NCBI RefSeq assembly: GCF_029028005.1
Contig: NZ_JAOTPO010000025.1
Span: 1 to 56,560, forward strand
Reading direction: 5' to 3'
DNA: 56,560 nucleotides
DNA from: Alkalihalobacterium chitinilyticum
Lineage (GTDB): Bacteria; Bacillota; Bacilli; Bacillales; Bacillaceae_F
The position numbers and the translations under genes are program-made. The notes under the pieces are model-generated. The model was not told the origin of the DNA. It ran no database searches and worked only from the letters and a program-made list of their open reading frames with translations. Below, piece after piece: positions 25,366 through 34,480 of this stretch; positions within the stretch are counted from its first letter, which is position 1; every line of letters begins with the position of its first letter.

Positions 25366-28300
25366 TTATCGTTCTCTTACAAGTCTACTATTTGTATTAA
25401 GCTCTTTTAGTCGCTCAACTGCCACTTGATTTCTTGGAGGTACAGGTTGAACATTGGGCTGATTTTTACCCTTTCCTAGACCCGAATTTGGTTTCTTATC
25501 CTTTTTCTTATTTTTCTCTTTCTTGTCTGGCACTTCGGGTTGTTCATTTTCGTTTGATAGTGTTGTTACGGTTTGGCTAGTAGAACCATCAGGCTCTCCG
25601 TGAACCAAAATAATAATCTCTATCATGTATTCCTGGCCCGGTTCAAGGTTGCTCAACGTATAAGACGATTTATCAAAATCGAAATCGATTACATCTATAA
25701 GTTGCCCATCTAGGTGAACCTCTACATCTAGGATGGCACTAAAACCATCTCCGATTAATTGGATATCCCAATCAAGCGTTATTGAATTTTCAGTGACTGC
25801 TTCTTCGGTTATTTCGATTGAAAAATAGTCCCCTAAGCTTACCCAAACCCCGCGCTGTTGGAGTTGATCAATCACATTTGAAGCTTCAGATCCATCCGTT
25901 AAGTCTAACTTCGTCCTAGCTAATCGAGCATACTGCAAATGCTCTAAGTCAAGTAGGATGGAAATATCAGTAATCGGATTATGACTTAAATGGATGGCTT
26001 CTAGTTGGGGGTAATCCCCTAAGAAGGATAAATCCTCTATTTGCAGTCCCGATAGATTTATTTGTCTTAAGTTTATCAATCTTTCTAATCCTGAGAAATT
26101 ATCTACATTCGAAAAACTAATGTTTAGGATCGTTACGTTCTCATGAATATACGGTAGCGGATTAACGTTTGATCGTTTTACAGATAAAGACTCTAAATTC
26201 TCAAGTTGAGATAAGAAACTGAAATCGCTAATATTCGGTTCATTCAGTTCTAATATCCTTAAGTGAGTCAGTTGTTCTAAGTGGCTTAAGTCTTTAATTC
26301 CCGTATTCCATAAGACTAGTCCTTCTAAATTGACGGCTTTTTCTAATCCTGTTAAATCGGTAATTTGTCTATGTGCGGCATGTAACCAAGTAAGACGCTC
26401 CATATCGGTTTCATAAAGTTCACGATGAAAAATTCCGAGATGTTCTTTTATCATTTGTTTCAGGTTTTCATCTGCGACATTCACAACGTCGCCAGTAGGC
26501 AGTGAGTTCGTCGAAAATGTGTAGTAATGCTCTTGAATGAGTTCATTATTTTCATTTAGCGCTCGTATTTTAAGCTCATATGTTTGATCTGGCTCTAAGC
26601 CTTGCATGAAGTACGATTTTTTATTAGCTTCTATAGTTGTTATTGTTTTATCACCGAGTACTATTTCTACAGATTTTATAGGAGAAGGATACCACCAGTT
26701 GAAGGTTGCTGTACTTTCTGTCGGATTCGTGACAAAGAAGCTGTAAGAAAAATGAGTGTAGTGATTCCCAACGTAGTATCCAATTACTTCGTCATTTTGT
26801 CCACGTACACTTATTTCTACCATATACATTTGATCGCGATTTAGCTGCTCAAATGTGTAAGTGTCAGTAGCTGCATCGACTTGTGCGACGAATTGTCCAT
26901 TTAAGAACAGTTCAAAATGACTAATGTTTTCAAGATTATGATCCCATTGCAGGTTAATCGAGTCCACCAATTCTTCCGAAATTACATTAAACCCCTCTGA
27001 GTTCGAACGATCAATGTAAAGATGAACCCCTTTATCTAGCAATGCTCTCATTGTCATTAGATTAGCTATTTCAGAATAATCAATTGGATTGTTATATAAG
27101 AAGATACTGGTTACATTACTTAATTGTTCTAAGCCAATGATATTTACTAACTCATTTTGACTTAGATCAATATTTCTCAAATCTTTTAATTCAGTAATAG
27201 GTGTTAAATCCTTAATTTGGTTTCCATTGGCGTAAAGAGACTGGAGGTTTATTGCATATTCTAAACCGTTTAAAGCAACGATCTCCTGATTTGAAAGATT
27301 AATGTAATTTAGGTTTTCCATATCGCTTTCACGGATAGCCCTGTCATAGATACCTAAATGATCCCGTACATTTTCTTCAAGGTTCTTATCATAAAAAATC
27401 ACTTCTTCACCTGATGGCTGTGCAGAAGTATACACATAAAACCAATGATGTCTCCACTGCTCTAAAATGAGATCAAAGTATTTGATCATGACGTCATATT
27501 CGGAGTCTGGGTGAAGGTCCGTAATCGTGTAGTGTGTATTGGGAGCATGCACAGAATGTAACTCGTCATTAATAAAAATTTGAACGTCACTGATTTGCTC
27601 TTCCAAATTCTCATCAGACCCTGCCATGGCAAGAGTGAAAGACGTTTCGGTGATTTCCGAGATATTAAATAAATAACGAATGATTTGTACATGAACTCCT
27701 TTTTCTAATAGAGCTTTTACGATCTCTACTGCTTCAGATTGATTGGACATATCTAGTGGATTATGACTTAAATTGACATAAGATAGCATTGGTAAATCCA
27801 ATAACATAGTAATTTCTTCGATTTCATTATTACTAAGGTGTAAATCATACAATTGTTTTAACTCTCTTAAAGGCGCAATATCAGAAATTTGATTACCGCC
27901 AAGGTTTAGATATTCTAGCTGCGTCAATCGGCTAATTGGATTTACATCAGAAATACGGTTATCGGTCATATCAAGCCAACGAAGGTTCGATAGTTCCGAT
28001 AATGGCTCTAGGTTCGTAATTCTGTTACCAATTAACTCAAGATAGGTTAAATTTTTCAATGAAGCTACAGGAGTTAAGTCTTCCATTTCACTATAATAAA
28101 TCGTTAATGACGTTAAATTTTCGGCTAAATTTAGCCCTGTATAATCTTCAATGGCCTCATGATAGAGTTCAAAACGCTCTAAATGTAATAGATCAGAAGT
28201 CATCAACTCTCGATCTTGTATTCCAAGAGCTTGTCTAAAAGCATGCCGTAGTTGATCATCCGGGATATAAGCAACTGTCCCTGATGGCGCTTCCCATGTA

Positions 28301-29814
28301 GTAAAAGATACCTCTTTTTCAGCTACCATAGACCCCTCGTTATCAAATGCAACTATTCTCACAACATATTCTTGAGCCGGTTGTAGACCTTTCAGATGAT
28401 AGTAATTGGCATAGTCTTCTTCATCAGTAAAGGTTGCTAGTTCTTCTCCATTAACAAAAAGTACATATTTCGGATAGTGTTGTTCACTATGCCATGAAAT
28501 AGTGGCCGAAGAATCTGTAATATTCCTCGTATGGATATAGAGAAGCTCTTCTTCCTCCTCTTCTCCTCCACCATTATCAAAGTCTTCGTCACCATACTCT
28601 ACACTAACACCTTGCTGTTCCAACTTTTTAATGACATCGATTGCTGGCATCGTTGTATCATCTGTCGGTTCAAGAGGGTTATTTAATATAGAGACAAACC
28701 TTAAGTTAGCTAGATTTAAAAGTGGTTCAATATTGTTTATTTGGTTGTTCACTAGATTTAGATTTTCAAGTTTATTTAAATCCGTAATAAATTCAATAGA
28801 CGTTAGATCGTTACGACTCACATCGAGATTTTTTAATTCGGTTAAACTTTCAAGCGGTTGAAAGTTGGAGATGGAATTATTGGAGAGTTGAAGTGTTGAC
28901 AAATTTTGTGCAAACTCCAATCCAGTTAAATCCCTTATCCCTAAACGATTAGCTCGTAATGTAGTTAACTTTTTCATATCGGATGTGGTTAGGTCTCTCT
29001 CACTAATTCCCAGTGTCTCAACGATTTCCAAATATAGCGCTCGGTCAGGGATGTCGACGGTTTCTCCTGATGTTTCATCCCATGTTGTAAATGATTGAGC
29101 AGCTTCTTCTAACACGGCACCATCTTTATCATAGGCTATGAAAGTAATGGTGTAGTTTGTAGATGGTTCTAATGAAGTAAGCAAATACTCATTATCCTCA
29201 AAGTCAGAAGTAGTCAGTAGAAGTTCATCATTTAGAAATAAGCGATAGTGCCCTACCACACTCTGTCTATAATCACTATGATATTGAACGAGTGCCGACT
29301 TTTCAGTCAACTTTGCTATATTGATCCATATTAGAGACTCTTCTTCATCATACTTTGGATTACTTGATGCTTCTTCCTTCTCATCATCTGAACTAGTTCC
29401 CTGTGACTTGTTGGAAATAGAGATCCTCACTTGGTTACTATAAACCTCGCTTTCGTCCCCTGAATACCCAATCACTTCATAAGTGTACGTATTTTCTTCA
29501 GATACGTCCTGATCAAGGTATTGATGCAAAAGGTACCCTTCCTCAGTAGAACTTTCAAGCTGACTGTTTGATATGTCGATAGTTTGATGGTTTTTAATTA
29601 CTGAAAAGTTTTCTATATTCAAACTTTCAGCTAATAACCAATTCAATAAAACTCCCTCTTCTTCTACATATTCTGCATTTAATAAGATATCACCAGTTTC
29701 TTCAGCCTTAATCGTTGATACGGACACAACTAAAGACTGAAAGACTAGTAAACTAATTAAAAACAAAATAAAGCCTGACTGTTTTCGTTTCAAGTAACTG
29801 TCCCCTTTCTTCAT
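25366..29814 (-). CDS. Large secreted protein of leucine-rich repeats and fibronectin-like domains
   Basis: A 1482-residue exported protein. A signal peptide (about 1-37) leads to beta-sandwich, fibronectin-III-like units (for example near 41-130, 160-250, 425-515, 930-1095, 1310-1410) alternating with four internalin-like LRR blocks (near 258-405, 520-690, 808-920, 1100-1290). Each block opens with a cap like 'LGISERDLTTSDMKKLTTL' and has repeats such as 'LKNLDVSRNDLTSIEFITDL'. The tail (1425-1482) is very Lys-rich and then Pro/Arg-rich, with no LPxTG signal, so attachment may be electrostatic. A role in adhesion or surface recognition is likely but the partner is unknown. GGGGACAG precedes the start. 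Confidence 0.88.
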   Translation of the reverse strand: MKKGDSYLKRKQSGFILFLISLLVFQSLVVSVSTIKAEETGDILLNAEYVEEEGVLLNWLLAESLNIENFSVIKNHQTIDISNSQLESSTEEGYLLHQYLDQDVSEENTYTYEVIGYSGDESEVYSNQVRISISNKSQGTSSDDEKEEASSNPKYDEEESLIWINIAKLTEKSALVQYHSDYRQSVVGHYRLFLNDELLLTTSDFEDNEYLLTSLEPSTNYTITFIAYDKDGAVLEEAAQSFTTWDETSGETVDIPDRALYLEIVETLGISERDLTTSDMKKLTTLRANRLGIRDLTGLEFAQNLSTLQLSNNSISNFQPLESLTELKNLDVSRNDLTSIEFITDLNKLENLNLVNNQINNIEPLLNLANLRFVSILNNPLEPTDDTTMPAIDVIKKLEQQGVSVEYGDEDFDNGGGEEEEEELLYIHTRNITDSSATISWHSEQHYPKYVLFVNGEELATFTDEEDYANYYHLKGLQPAQEYVVRIVAFDNEGSMVAEKEVSFTTWEAPSGTVAYIPDDQLRHAFRQALGIQDRELMTSDLLHLERFELYHEAIEDYTGLNLAENLTSLTIYYSEMEDLTPVASLKNLTYLELIGNRITNLEPLSELSNLRWLDMTDNRISDVNPISRLTQLEYLNLGGNQISDIAPLRELKQLYDLHLSNNEIEEITMLLDLPMLSYVNLSHNPLDMSNQSEAVEIVKALLEKGVHVQIIRYLFNISEITETSFTLAMAGSDENLEEQISDVQIFINDELHSVHAPNTHYTITDLHPDSEYDVMIKYFDLILEQWRHHWFYVYTSAQPSGEEVIFYDKNLEENVRDHLGIYDRAIRESDMENLNYINLSNQEIVALNGLEYAINLQSLYANGNQIKDLTPITELKDLRNIDLSQNELVNIIGLEQLSNVTSIFLYNNPIDYSEIANLMTMRALLDKGVHLYIDRSNSEGFNVISEELVDSINLQWDHNLENISHFELFLNGQFVAQVDAATDTYTFEQLNRDQMYMVEISVRGQNDEVIGYYVGNHYTHFSYSFFVTNPTESTATFNWWYPSPIKSVEIVLGDKTITTIEANKKSYFMQGLEPDQTYELKIRALNENNELIQEHYYTFSTNSLPTGDVVNVADENLKQMIKEHLGIFHRELYETDMERLTWLHAAHRQITDLTGLEKAVNLEGLVLWNTGIKDLSHLEQLTHLRILELNEPNISDFSFLSQLENLESLSVKRSNVNPLPYIHENVTILNISFSNVDNFSGLERLINLRQINLSGLQIEDLSFLGDYPQLEAIHLSHNPITDISILLDLEHLQYARLARTKLDLTDGSEASNVIDQLQQRGVWVSLGDYFSIEITEEAVTENSITLDWDIQLIGDGFSAILDVEVHLDGQLIDVIDFDFDKSSYTLSNLEPGQEYMIEIIILVHGEPDGSTSQTVTTLSNENEQPEVPDKKEKNKKKDKKPNSGLGKGKNQPNVQPVPPRNQVAVERLKELNTNSRLVRER

Positions 29815-29937
29815 TTTTTGCGCTGAACCTTTTTACATTTTATTTCGTAAAAAAACCATTCGCACCTTCCAAATAATATCCAATGTGTACATTATACTTT
29901 ATATATCAAACTAATGGGTTGTAAATTTCTAACAAAA

Positions 29938-29965
29938 AGTACTTACCTAGAAATAGGTAAGTACT
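29938..29965 (-). terminator. Strong terminator of the peptidase operon
   Basis: AGTACTTACCTA and its exact complement form a 12-pair stem with a four-base loop; the minus strand continues TTTTTG. It ends the yhdT-panF-peptidase unit and separates it from the LRR gene. A second stem, ACCATTCC/GGAATGGT at 30072-30095, lies closer to the stop but lacks a T-run. Confidence 0.9.
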
Positions 29966-30116
29966 AATAAAGCACTCCAAATTGCATTTATTTCCGGTGA
30001 GAAGATGCTGTTTCGTGAGGAAGTCCGTATATTTACACTTTTTTGTTGCTTTATTTATGACTATCCCTATGACCATTCCCATTTCATGGAATGGTTATTT
30101 ACTTCTAAATTACCAT

Positions 30117-31361
30117 TCACTCGTCACCTCTATAATTTTTCCCGTTCAGAAAAATCAACGCAGCTGTTCGATAGATTTCGGTCGTTTCGGCTAGCTCTTC
30201 AATATCCACATATTCGTTGATTTGGTGAGGAACTTCGCGATCTCCAGCCCCAGTTGTAACGATAGGAATACCTTCTAGATGAAGAAACGTTCCATCTGTC
30301 GCTCCAGGTACCCCGTTATAATAAGGTTCTTTTCCAGTAACCTTTTGGTACGCTTCAGCTAATGCTTGAACTACGGGGTCCTCTTTGCTTGTTTCGGTCC
30401 AAGGACGATCTTCTATCACTTCAAACTCAGCTTTGAAGTCGGGATCTTCTTTAGCCAGATTGTCTAGTATACTTTGAATTTCTCTTGCGATTTCATCATG
30501 AAATTGTCCCGGGATGGTTCGAATGTCTAGGGTTGTCATACATTGATCCGGAACCACATTAATTTGTGCGTCGCCTTTTACAGGCGCTTGCAGGATCGTC
30601 GGGGTAATACTTGGCCAGCCAAGGAATTCGTGGCGACCTAATCGCGTTTTCTCTTGACTTTCGTAGTCATCGAGTGCACAAATAATTTTCGCCATTCGAG
30701 TATTTGGGTTAATTCCACTTAAAGGCATTGCGCCATGAGCCATTTTTCCTTGGACGCGAATGACTACACGCATGGCTCCTTTTTGAGTAATACACAGTTG
30801 GTTTTCTTCGGGTTCGCAAATAATCGCCCCGTCCACACCTTCTGCCCAACCTTGCTTTATAAAATGTTTGATGCCAATCATCATTCCTTCTTCATCACAT
30901 GGGATACAAAGAATGATCTTACCTGACCATTCCTCTTGATCTCGAAGAAGCGAATGAACCGCTGTGATCATACATGCTAAATTACCTTTCGTATCGTTCG
31001 TTCCTCGACCGTACATCCGTCCATCTTGAATAACAGCACCGAACGGATCATATTCCCAAGCATCAATGTCACCTTCTGTTACCACATCGGTATGCCCTTC
31101 AAAAAGAAGAGTAGGACCCGGTTTCCCGGAATCGATAATCCCTATGACATTTGGTCTTCCAGGTTCAACTTCTTCCACATGTACTTCAATACCCAATTTC
31201 ATTAAGTAATCAGCAACAAATAAGGCGACTTTCTCCTCATTCCCCCCTTCAACCCCCGGCCGGTACACACTTGGAATTTGAACGATTTTTTGAGTTAACT
31301 CTATGACCTCTTGACGATCTCTTATTCTTCTTTTTTCTATGTTTTCTAACGATTGCGGCAT
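30117..31361 (-). CDS. M20-family metallopeptidase/deacylase (ArgE/DapE type)
   Basis: A 414-residue enzyme of the ArgE/DapE/CPG2 family. Metal ligands are visible: 'FEGHTDVV' (His near 91), 'YGRGTNDTKGNLACM' (bridging Asp near 124), 'CDEEGMMIG' (Glu pair near 159) and 'VPHQINEYVDIEEL' (His near 384). The dimerisation domain starts near 200 ('GAMRVVIRVQGKMAHGAMPL'). It hydrolyses an N-acyl amino acid or a related amide; the substrate is unknown. It follows the symporter gene by 20 bp in the same operon, so the symporter may import its substrate. Confidence 0.88.
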   Translation of the reverse strand: MPQSLENIEKRRIRDRQEVIELTQKIVQIPSVYRPGVEGGNEEKVALFVADYLMKLGIEVHVEEVEPGRPNVIGIIDSGKPGPTLLFEGHTDVVTEGDIDAWEYDPFGAVIQDGRMYGRGTNDTKGNLACMITAVHSLLRDQEEWSGKIILCIPCDEEGMMIGIKHFIKQGWAEGVDGAIICEPEENQLCITQKGAMRVVIRVQGKMAHGAMPLSGINPNTRMAKIICALDDYESQEKTRLGRHEFLGWPSITPTILQAPVKGDAQINVVPDQCMTTLDIRTIPGQFHDEIAREIQSILDNLAKEDPDFKAEFEVIEDRPWTETSKEDPVVQALAEAYQKVTGKEPYYNGVPGATDGTFLHLEGIPIVTTGAGDREVPHQINEYVDIEELAETTEIYRTAALIFLNGKNYRGDE

Positions 31362-31381
31362 GAAATTCCTCCTCTTTTGTA

Positions 31382-32836
31382 TTACGCACGCAACTCACTT
31401 ACATTAGAGATGGATGCTTTTTTCGTTAATAAACTAAACACTATGAAAGCCATAAAAGAGAGAACGATAGGAAATACGACCGTATGCAAACCAAAGACAT
31501 TCGGGAAGTACGTATGAATAACGATATAAGCACTCATCCCAACGACCATCGATGCAATGGCACCATTCTTATTCCCTCGTTGCCAATACAGTCCCATAAC
31601 AACTGGCCAAATGAAAGTTGCTTGAAGGCCACCGAATGCGAATAAATTTAACCAGATGAGTAGATCAGGAGGACTTAACGCCATCGTAAAAACAAGAATT
31701 CCTAAAACAGCAGTCACACCAAAACTGACTCGCTTGACTTGTTGCATCGTTGCACTCGGTTTGACATAGTTCAAGTACACATCTTTTACGACTGCCGAAC
31801 TGACGAGTAACAATAGGGAGTCTACCGTAGACATAATGGCAGCCATTGGCGCAGCTAGTACAATTCCTGCCAGCCAAGGAGGTAATACTTCCATTGCAAT
31901 CATCGGCATAACGGTATCTCCAACTTCAATTCCTGGCATGACGGCTCTTGCAAATACCCCTGTTAAATGCATACCTAACATGATGAAACCAACAACAATG
32001 GTTCCGGTAATTAACGCACGATGCATTGCCTTTGAATTTTTATAGGACATGGCACGAACAGCTACTTGCGGTAAAGCTAAAACCCCAACACCAACTAAAA
32101 TCCAGAAGGAAGAAACATAAGCGGGTGATAACCCACCATCATGACCAAATGGTGTGACAAGATTAGGGTTTTCAGCCACAAGGTCTGCCATAATATTTGA
32201 AATCCCGCCACCAGCAATGATCGTTCCGACGAGGATAACTAACGTACCGACAAACATGACGACCCCTTGGAGTAAATCGGTAACGGCTACCGCTCTAAAG
32301 CCACCGATAATTACATATATGAGAACCGCCACAGCAAAAATGAATAAAGCCGAAGTATAATTCAATCCAGTTAACGAGGAAATTAATCGAGCACCGCCAA
32401 CCCACTGCGCAGCCATTGCCGCAAAGAGGAAGACAATAATACTAAAAGCAGATAATAAAACGACCCATTTACTGTTGTCATAACGGTTACGTAAAAAATC
32501 AATGAGTGTAATTGCTTTATATTTTCGGGCATAGATGGCGAACTTTTTACCGAGAACCATTAATACAAAATATCCTGTGGCTACTTGAGCCATTGCTAGA
32601 AGAACCCATCCTAACCCTTGAGTATAAGCAACACCAGGGCCCCCGATAAAACTACTAGCACTACCGTACGTAGCAATCATGGTCATGGCAAGAATAAAGC
32701 CCCCAAGTTCACGACTCCCTAAAAAGTACTCTTGTAAAAAGTCATTCGACTTCTTTAGATGTCCAGAAGACCAAAAACCAACAATAAAGATCGCAATTAA
32801 AAAGATGAGTAATGGAATAATGACAGGCCAATTCAT
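31382..32836 (-). CDS. panF: Sodium:solute symporter, PanF-like
   Basis: A 484-residue, 13-helix sodium/solute symporter family protein. The order and sequence blocks 'YFLGSRELGGFILAMTMIAT', 'YGSASSFIGGPG', 'GGFRAVAVTDLLQGVVM' and 'AAIMSTVDSLLLLVSSAVVKD' fit the sodium/pantothenate symporter subgroup. The upstream yhdT-like partner supports PanF, because yhdT-panF is the E. coli arrangement; the downstream M20 peptidase leaves open another acyl-amide substrate. ATGA overlap with yhdT (32833-32836). Confidence 0.8.
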   Translation of the reverse strand: MNWPVIIPLLIFLIAIFIVGFWSSGHLKKSNDFLQEYFLGSRELGGFILAMTMIATYGSASSFIGGPGVAYTQGLGWVLLAMAQVATGYFVLMVLGKKFAIYARKYKAITLIDFLRNRYDNSKWVVLLSAFSIIVFLFAAMAAQWVGGARLISSLTGLNYTSALFIFAVAVLIYVIIGGFRAVAVTDLLQGVVMFVGTLVILVGTIIAGGGISNIMADLVAENPNLVTPFGHDGGLSPAYVSSFWILVGVGVLALPQVAVRAMSYKNSKAMHRALITGTIVVGFIMLGMHLTGVFARAVMPGIEVGDTVMPMIAMEVLPPWLAGIVLAAPMAAIMSTVDSLLLLVSSAVVKDVYLNYVKPSATMQQVKRVSFGVTAVLGILVFTMALSPPDLLIWLNLFAFGGLQATFIWPVVMGLYWQRGNKNGAIASMVVGMSAYIVIHTYFPNVFGLHTVVFPIVLSFMAFIVFSLLTKKASISNVSELRA

Positions 32837-33114
32837 TTCGTCCCCTCCTGCTCATCCTCAAAGTCGACTTCTACAAAAAACTTTTTAACCATGATGATGA
32901 CAATAATAGCCATTACAACAAAACCAACAACACAACTATAAAAAAACCACGCAGGCATGCCAAATACATAACTGTATTCTTCAACTGGGGAAGACCCTAA
33001 ACCGTATGCAAAACCAAACCACCATACAAAATTAAAAATAACGAGACCAACACCAATAAGGGCTTCACGGTTTGCAATCTTAAATCGAGGATCATTTTGA
33101 TCAATTTTACTCAT
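32833..33114 (-). CDS. yhdT: YhdT-family membrane protein
   Basis: A 93-residue protein with two membrane helices (about 20-40 and 55-75) and the motif 'ALIGVGLVIFNFVWWFGFAY' plus 'FGMPAWFFYSCVVGF', typical of the YhdT/DUF997 family found next to PanF-type symporters. It probably assists the symporter. Its last codon overlaps the panF start, so both are translated together. Confidence 0.85.
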   Translation of the reverse strand: MSKIDQNDPRFKIANREALIGVGLVIFNFVWWFGFAYGLGSSPVEEYSYVFGMPAWFFYSCVVGFVVMAIIVIIMVKKFFVEVDFEDEQEGTK

Positions 33115-33431
33115 ATCTCTACTCCTTCACCTAAAATTTTGACTATTAAAATAGTAGAAAAGCTGGATTAAACAAAAATATGGATGACAATCATTTTTGC
33201 AGACAAATTTGTGGAAAAATTCCGATAATGATATATTACTATTCTGCTTAATCGAACACCTTCTTTTAATACAAAAATTTTAAAATGTCCTTCAACCACT
33301 TTGGTTGAATTTTAGTATAATTGTATGAATTTTACAAATATTTTAACTATTATTTTAAACTAGTCGTCCATATAACGCATTAGACAAAACGTGAAAATCA
33401 AAATGGGCTTCATTTTACATAAGGTTAGAAT

Positions 33432-33551
33432 AGATTACAGATGCTCGTAAAAGGATACTCAATGAAGGAGATCCAGGATCTAACAAACCTATCCGCCGGT
33501 GAAATTGAAAGGTTAAAGGATCAACTAGAACAAGATGAATTGAACACGTAA
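33432..33551 (+). pseudogene. C-terminal remnant of an Rpn-family nuclease gene
   Basis: The frame reads 'MLVKGYSMKEIQDLTNLSAG', then 'EIERLKDQLEQDELNT' and a stop. This is the conserved C-terminal tail of Rpn (recombination-promoting nuclease/putative transposase) proteins, like the end of the remnant at 45296. Nothing of the nuclease domain is left upstream. The remainder of 33115-33771 has no gene. Confidence 0.6.
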
Positions 33552-33703
33552 GTCAATTTTCAACTGGTCCACTCCTAATTATGTGTAATGGATCGGCATC
33601 TATCACTTTCATAAGTGTAGTTACAAACTATTGAAAATGATGTTTGGTTCAAGTTTGTATTTCATAGCTATCAAACGAATTAAGGCAAATGCAGAGCTAA
33701 ATA

Positions 33704-33733
33704 GGGGACGGTCCACAACTACAGGCCGCCCCC
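33704..33733 (-). terminator. Terminator candidate
   Basis: On the minus strand GGGGGCGGCC faces GGACCGTCCCC (with G-U pairs) across a short loop, followed by TATTTAG. It lies 38 bp past the stop of the DnaA-domain gene. Confidence 0.6.
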
Positions 33734-33771
33734 TTGACATAGATATTATTCAGATTAACATCCCCTATCGT

Positions 33772-34374
33772 TTATGGATTTGTCACAAACTTAAGAGAGT
33801 AATTACGTCCAGTCAATTCTTCTACAATTTCCTTAATGAAACTGCAGTATCTAACCTCTACCCAATCTCGTTGAAACTCGTTTTTTGCAACAACGATCAA
33901 TGTATCGGTATCTTTTTCTTTGTAGGCTGTTAAATGAGCCAACCAAGTCTCAAAACTTGGTTTTGAAATTTTCTTTTCTGCAACGGCTAACACTTCATTG
34001 AAGAAATCAGAAGCATCTTCGAAATTAGCGACATCTTCTACAGCAACCTCAACCCTCTCAACAGGTTTTGAATGGGAACGTGAATTCGACAAGTATTGTT
34101 CAATAAGGTGTCGTGGAATGGTATCTAGCGACTTTTCCACCCCTAATTGATAGACGAGCAATTTCAATACTTGTTGCACCTCTTCGTCATCATAAAGCAG
34201 TTTCCCGTTTCTTGGCATTTCCCATTTCTCTGGGAGCATATGTTGAGCTGTATCATAATCTACAAGCTGCGGCTCCATCTTCAATTCTAAAGGGTGGGAA
34301 TTATTTTGCCTATTACATTTGTCTTGACCCATTTCGTCTCGTCCATTCATTAAATAAGGCTGGTCTTTATTCAT
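33772..34374 (-). CDS. DnaA domain I-containing protein downstream of Wadjet
   Basis: A 200-residue protein. The last 80 residues (FFNEVLAVAEKKISKPSFET, WLAHLTAYKEKDTDTLIVVA, NEFQRDWVEVRYCSFIKEIV) match domain I of DnaA, the part that binds other replication proteins and self-associates. The ATPase and DNA-binding domains of DnaA are absent. Residues 55-110 form a helical unit ('YDDEEVQQVLKLLVYQLGVE') I do not recognise. ATG 34374 follows GGAAGGGAT. It lies 107 bp past jetC in the same direction, with no terminator seen between them. Confidence 0.75.
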   Translation of the reverse strand: MNKDQPYLMNGRDEMGQDKCNRQNNSHPLELKMEPQLVDYDTAQHMLPEKWEMPRNGKLLYDDEEVQQVLKLLVYQLGVEKSLDTIPRHLIEQYLSNSRSHSKPVERVEVAVEDVANFEDASDFFNEVLAVAEKKISKPSFETWLAHLTAYKEKDTDTLIVVAKNEFQRDWVEVRYCSFIKEIVEELTGRNYSLKFVTNP

Positions 34375-34480
34375 GAATATCCCTTCCTTCACATGAAATC
34401 ATCCGTGCCAATTCGTCACTTTTATGATACCTTGACAACCTTGTTACCAAACCATCGCTTATACTCTTAAAACTACTTCG

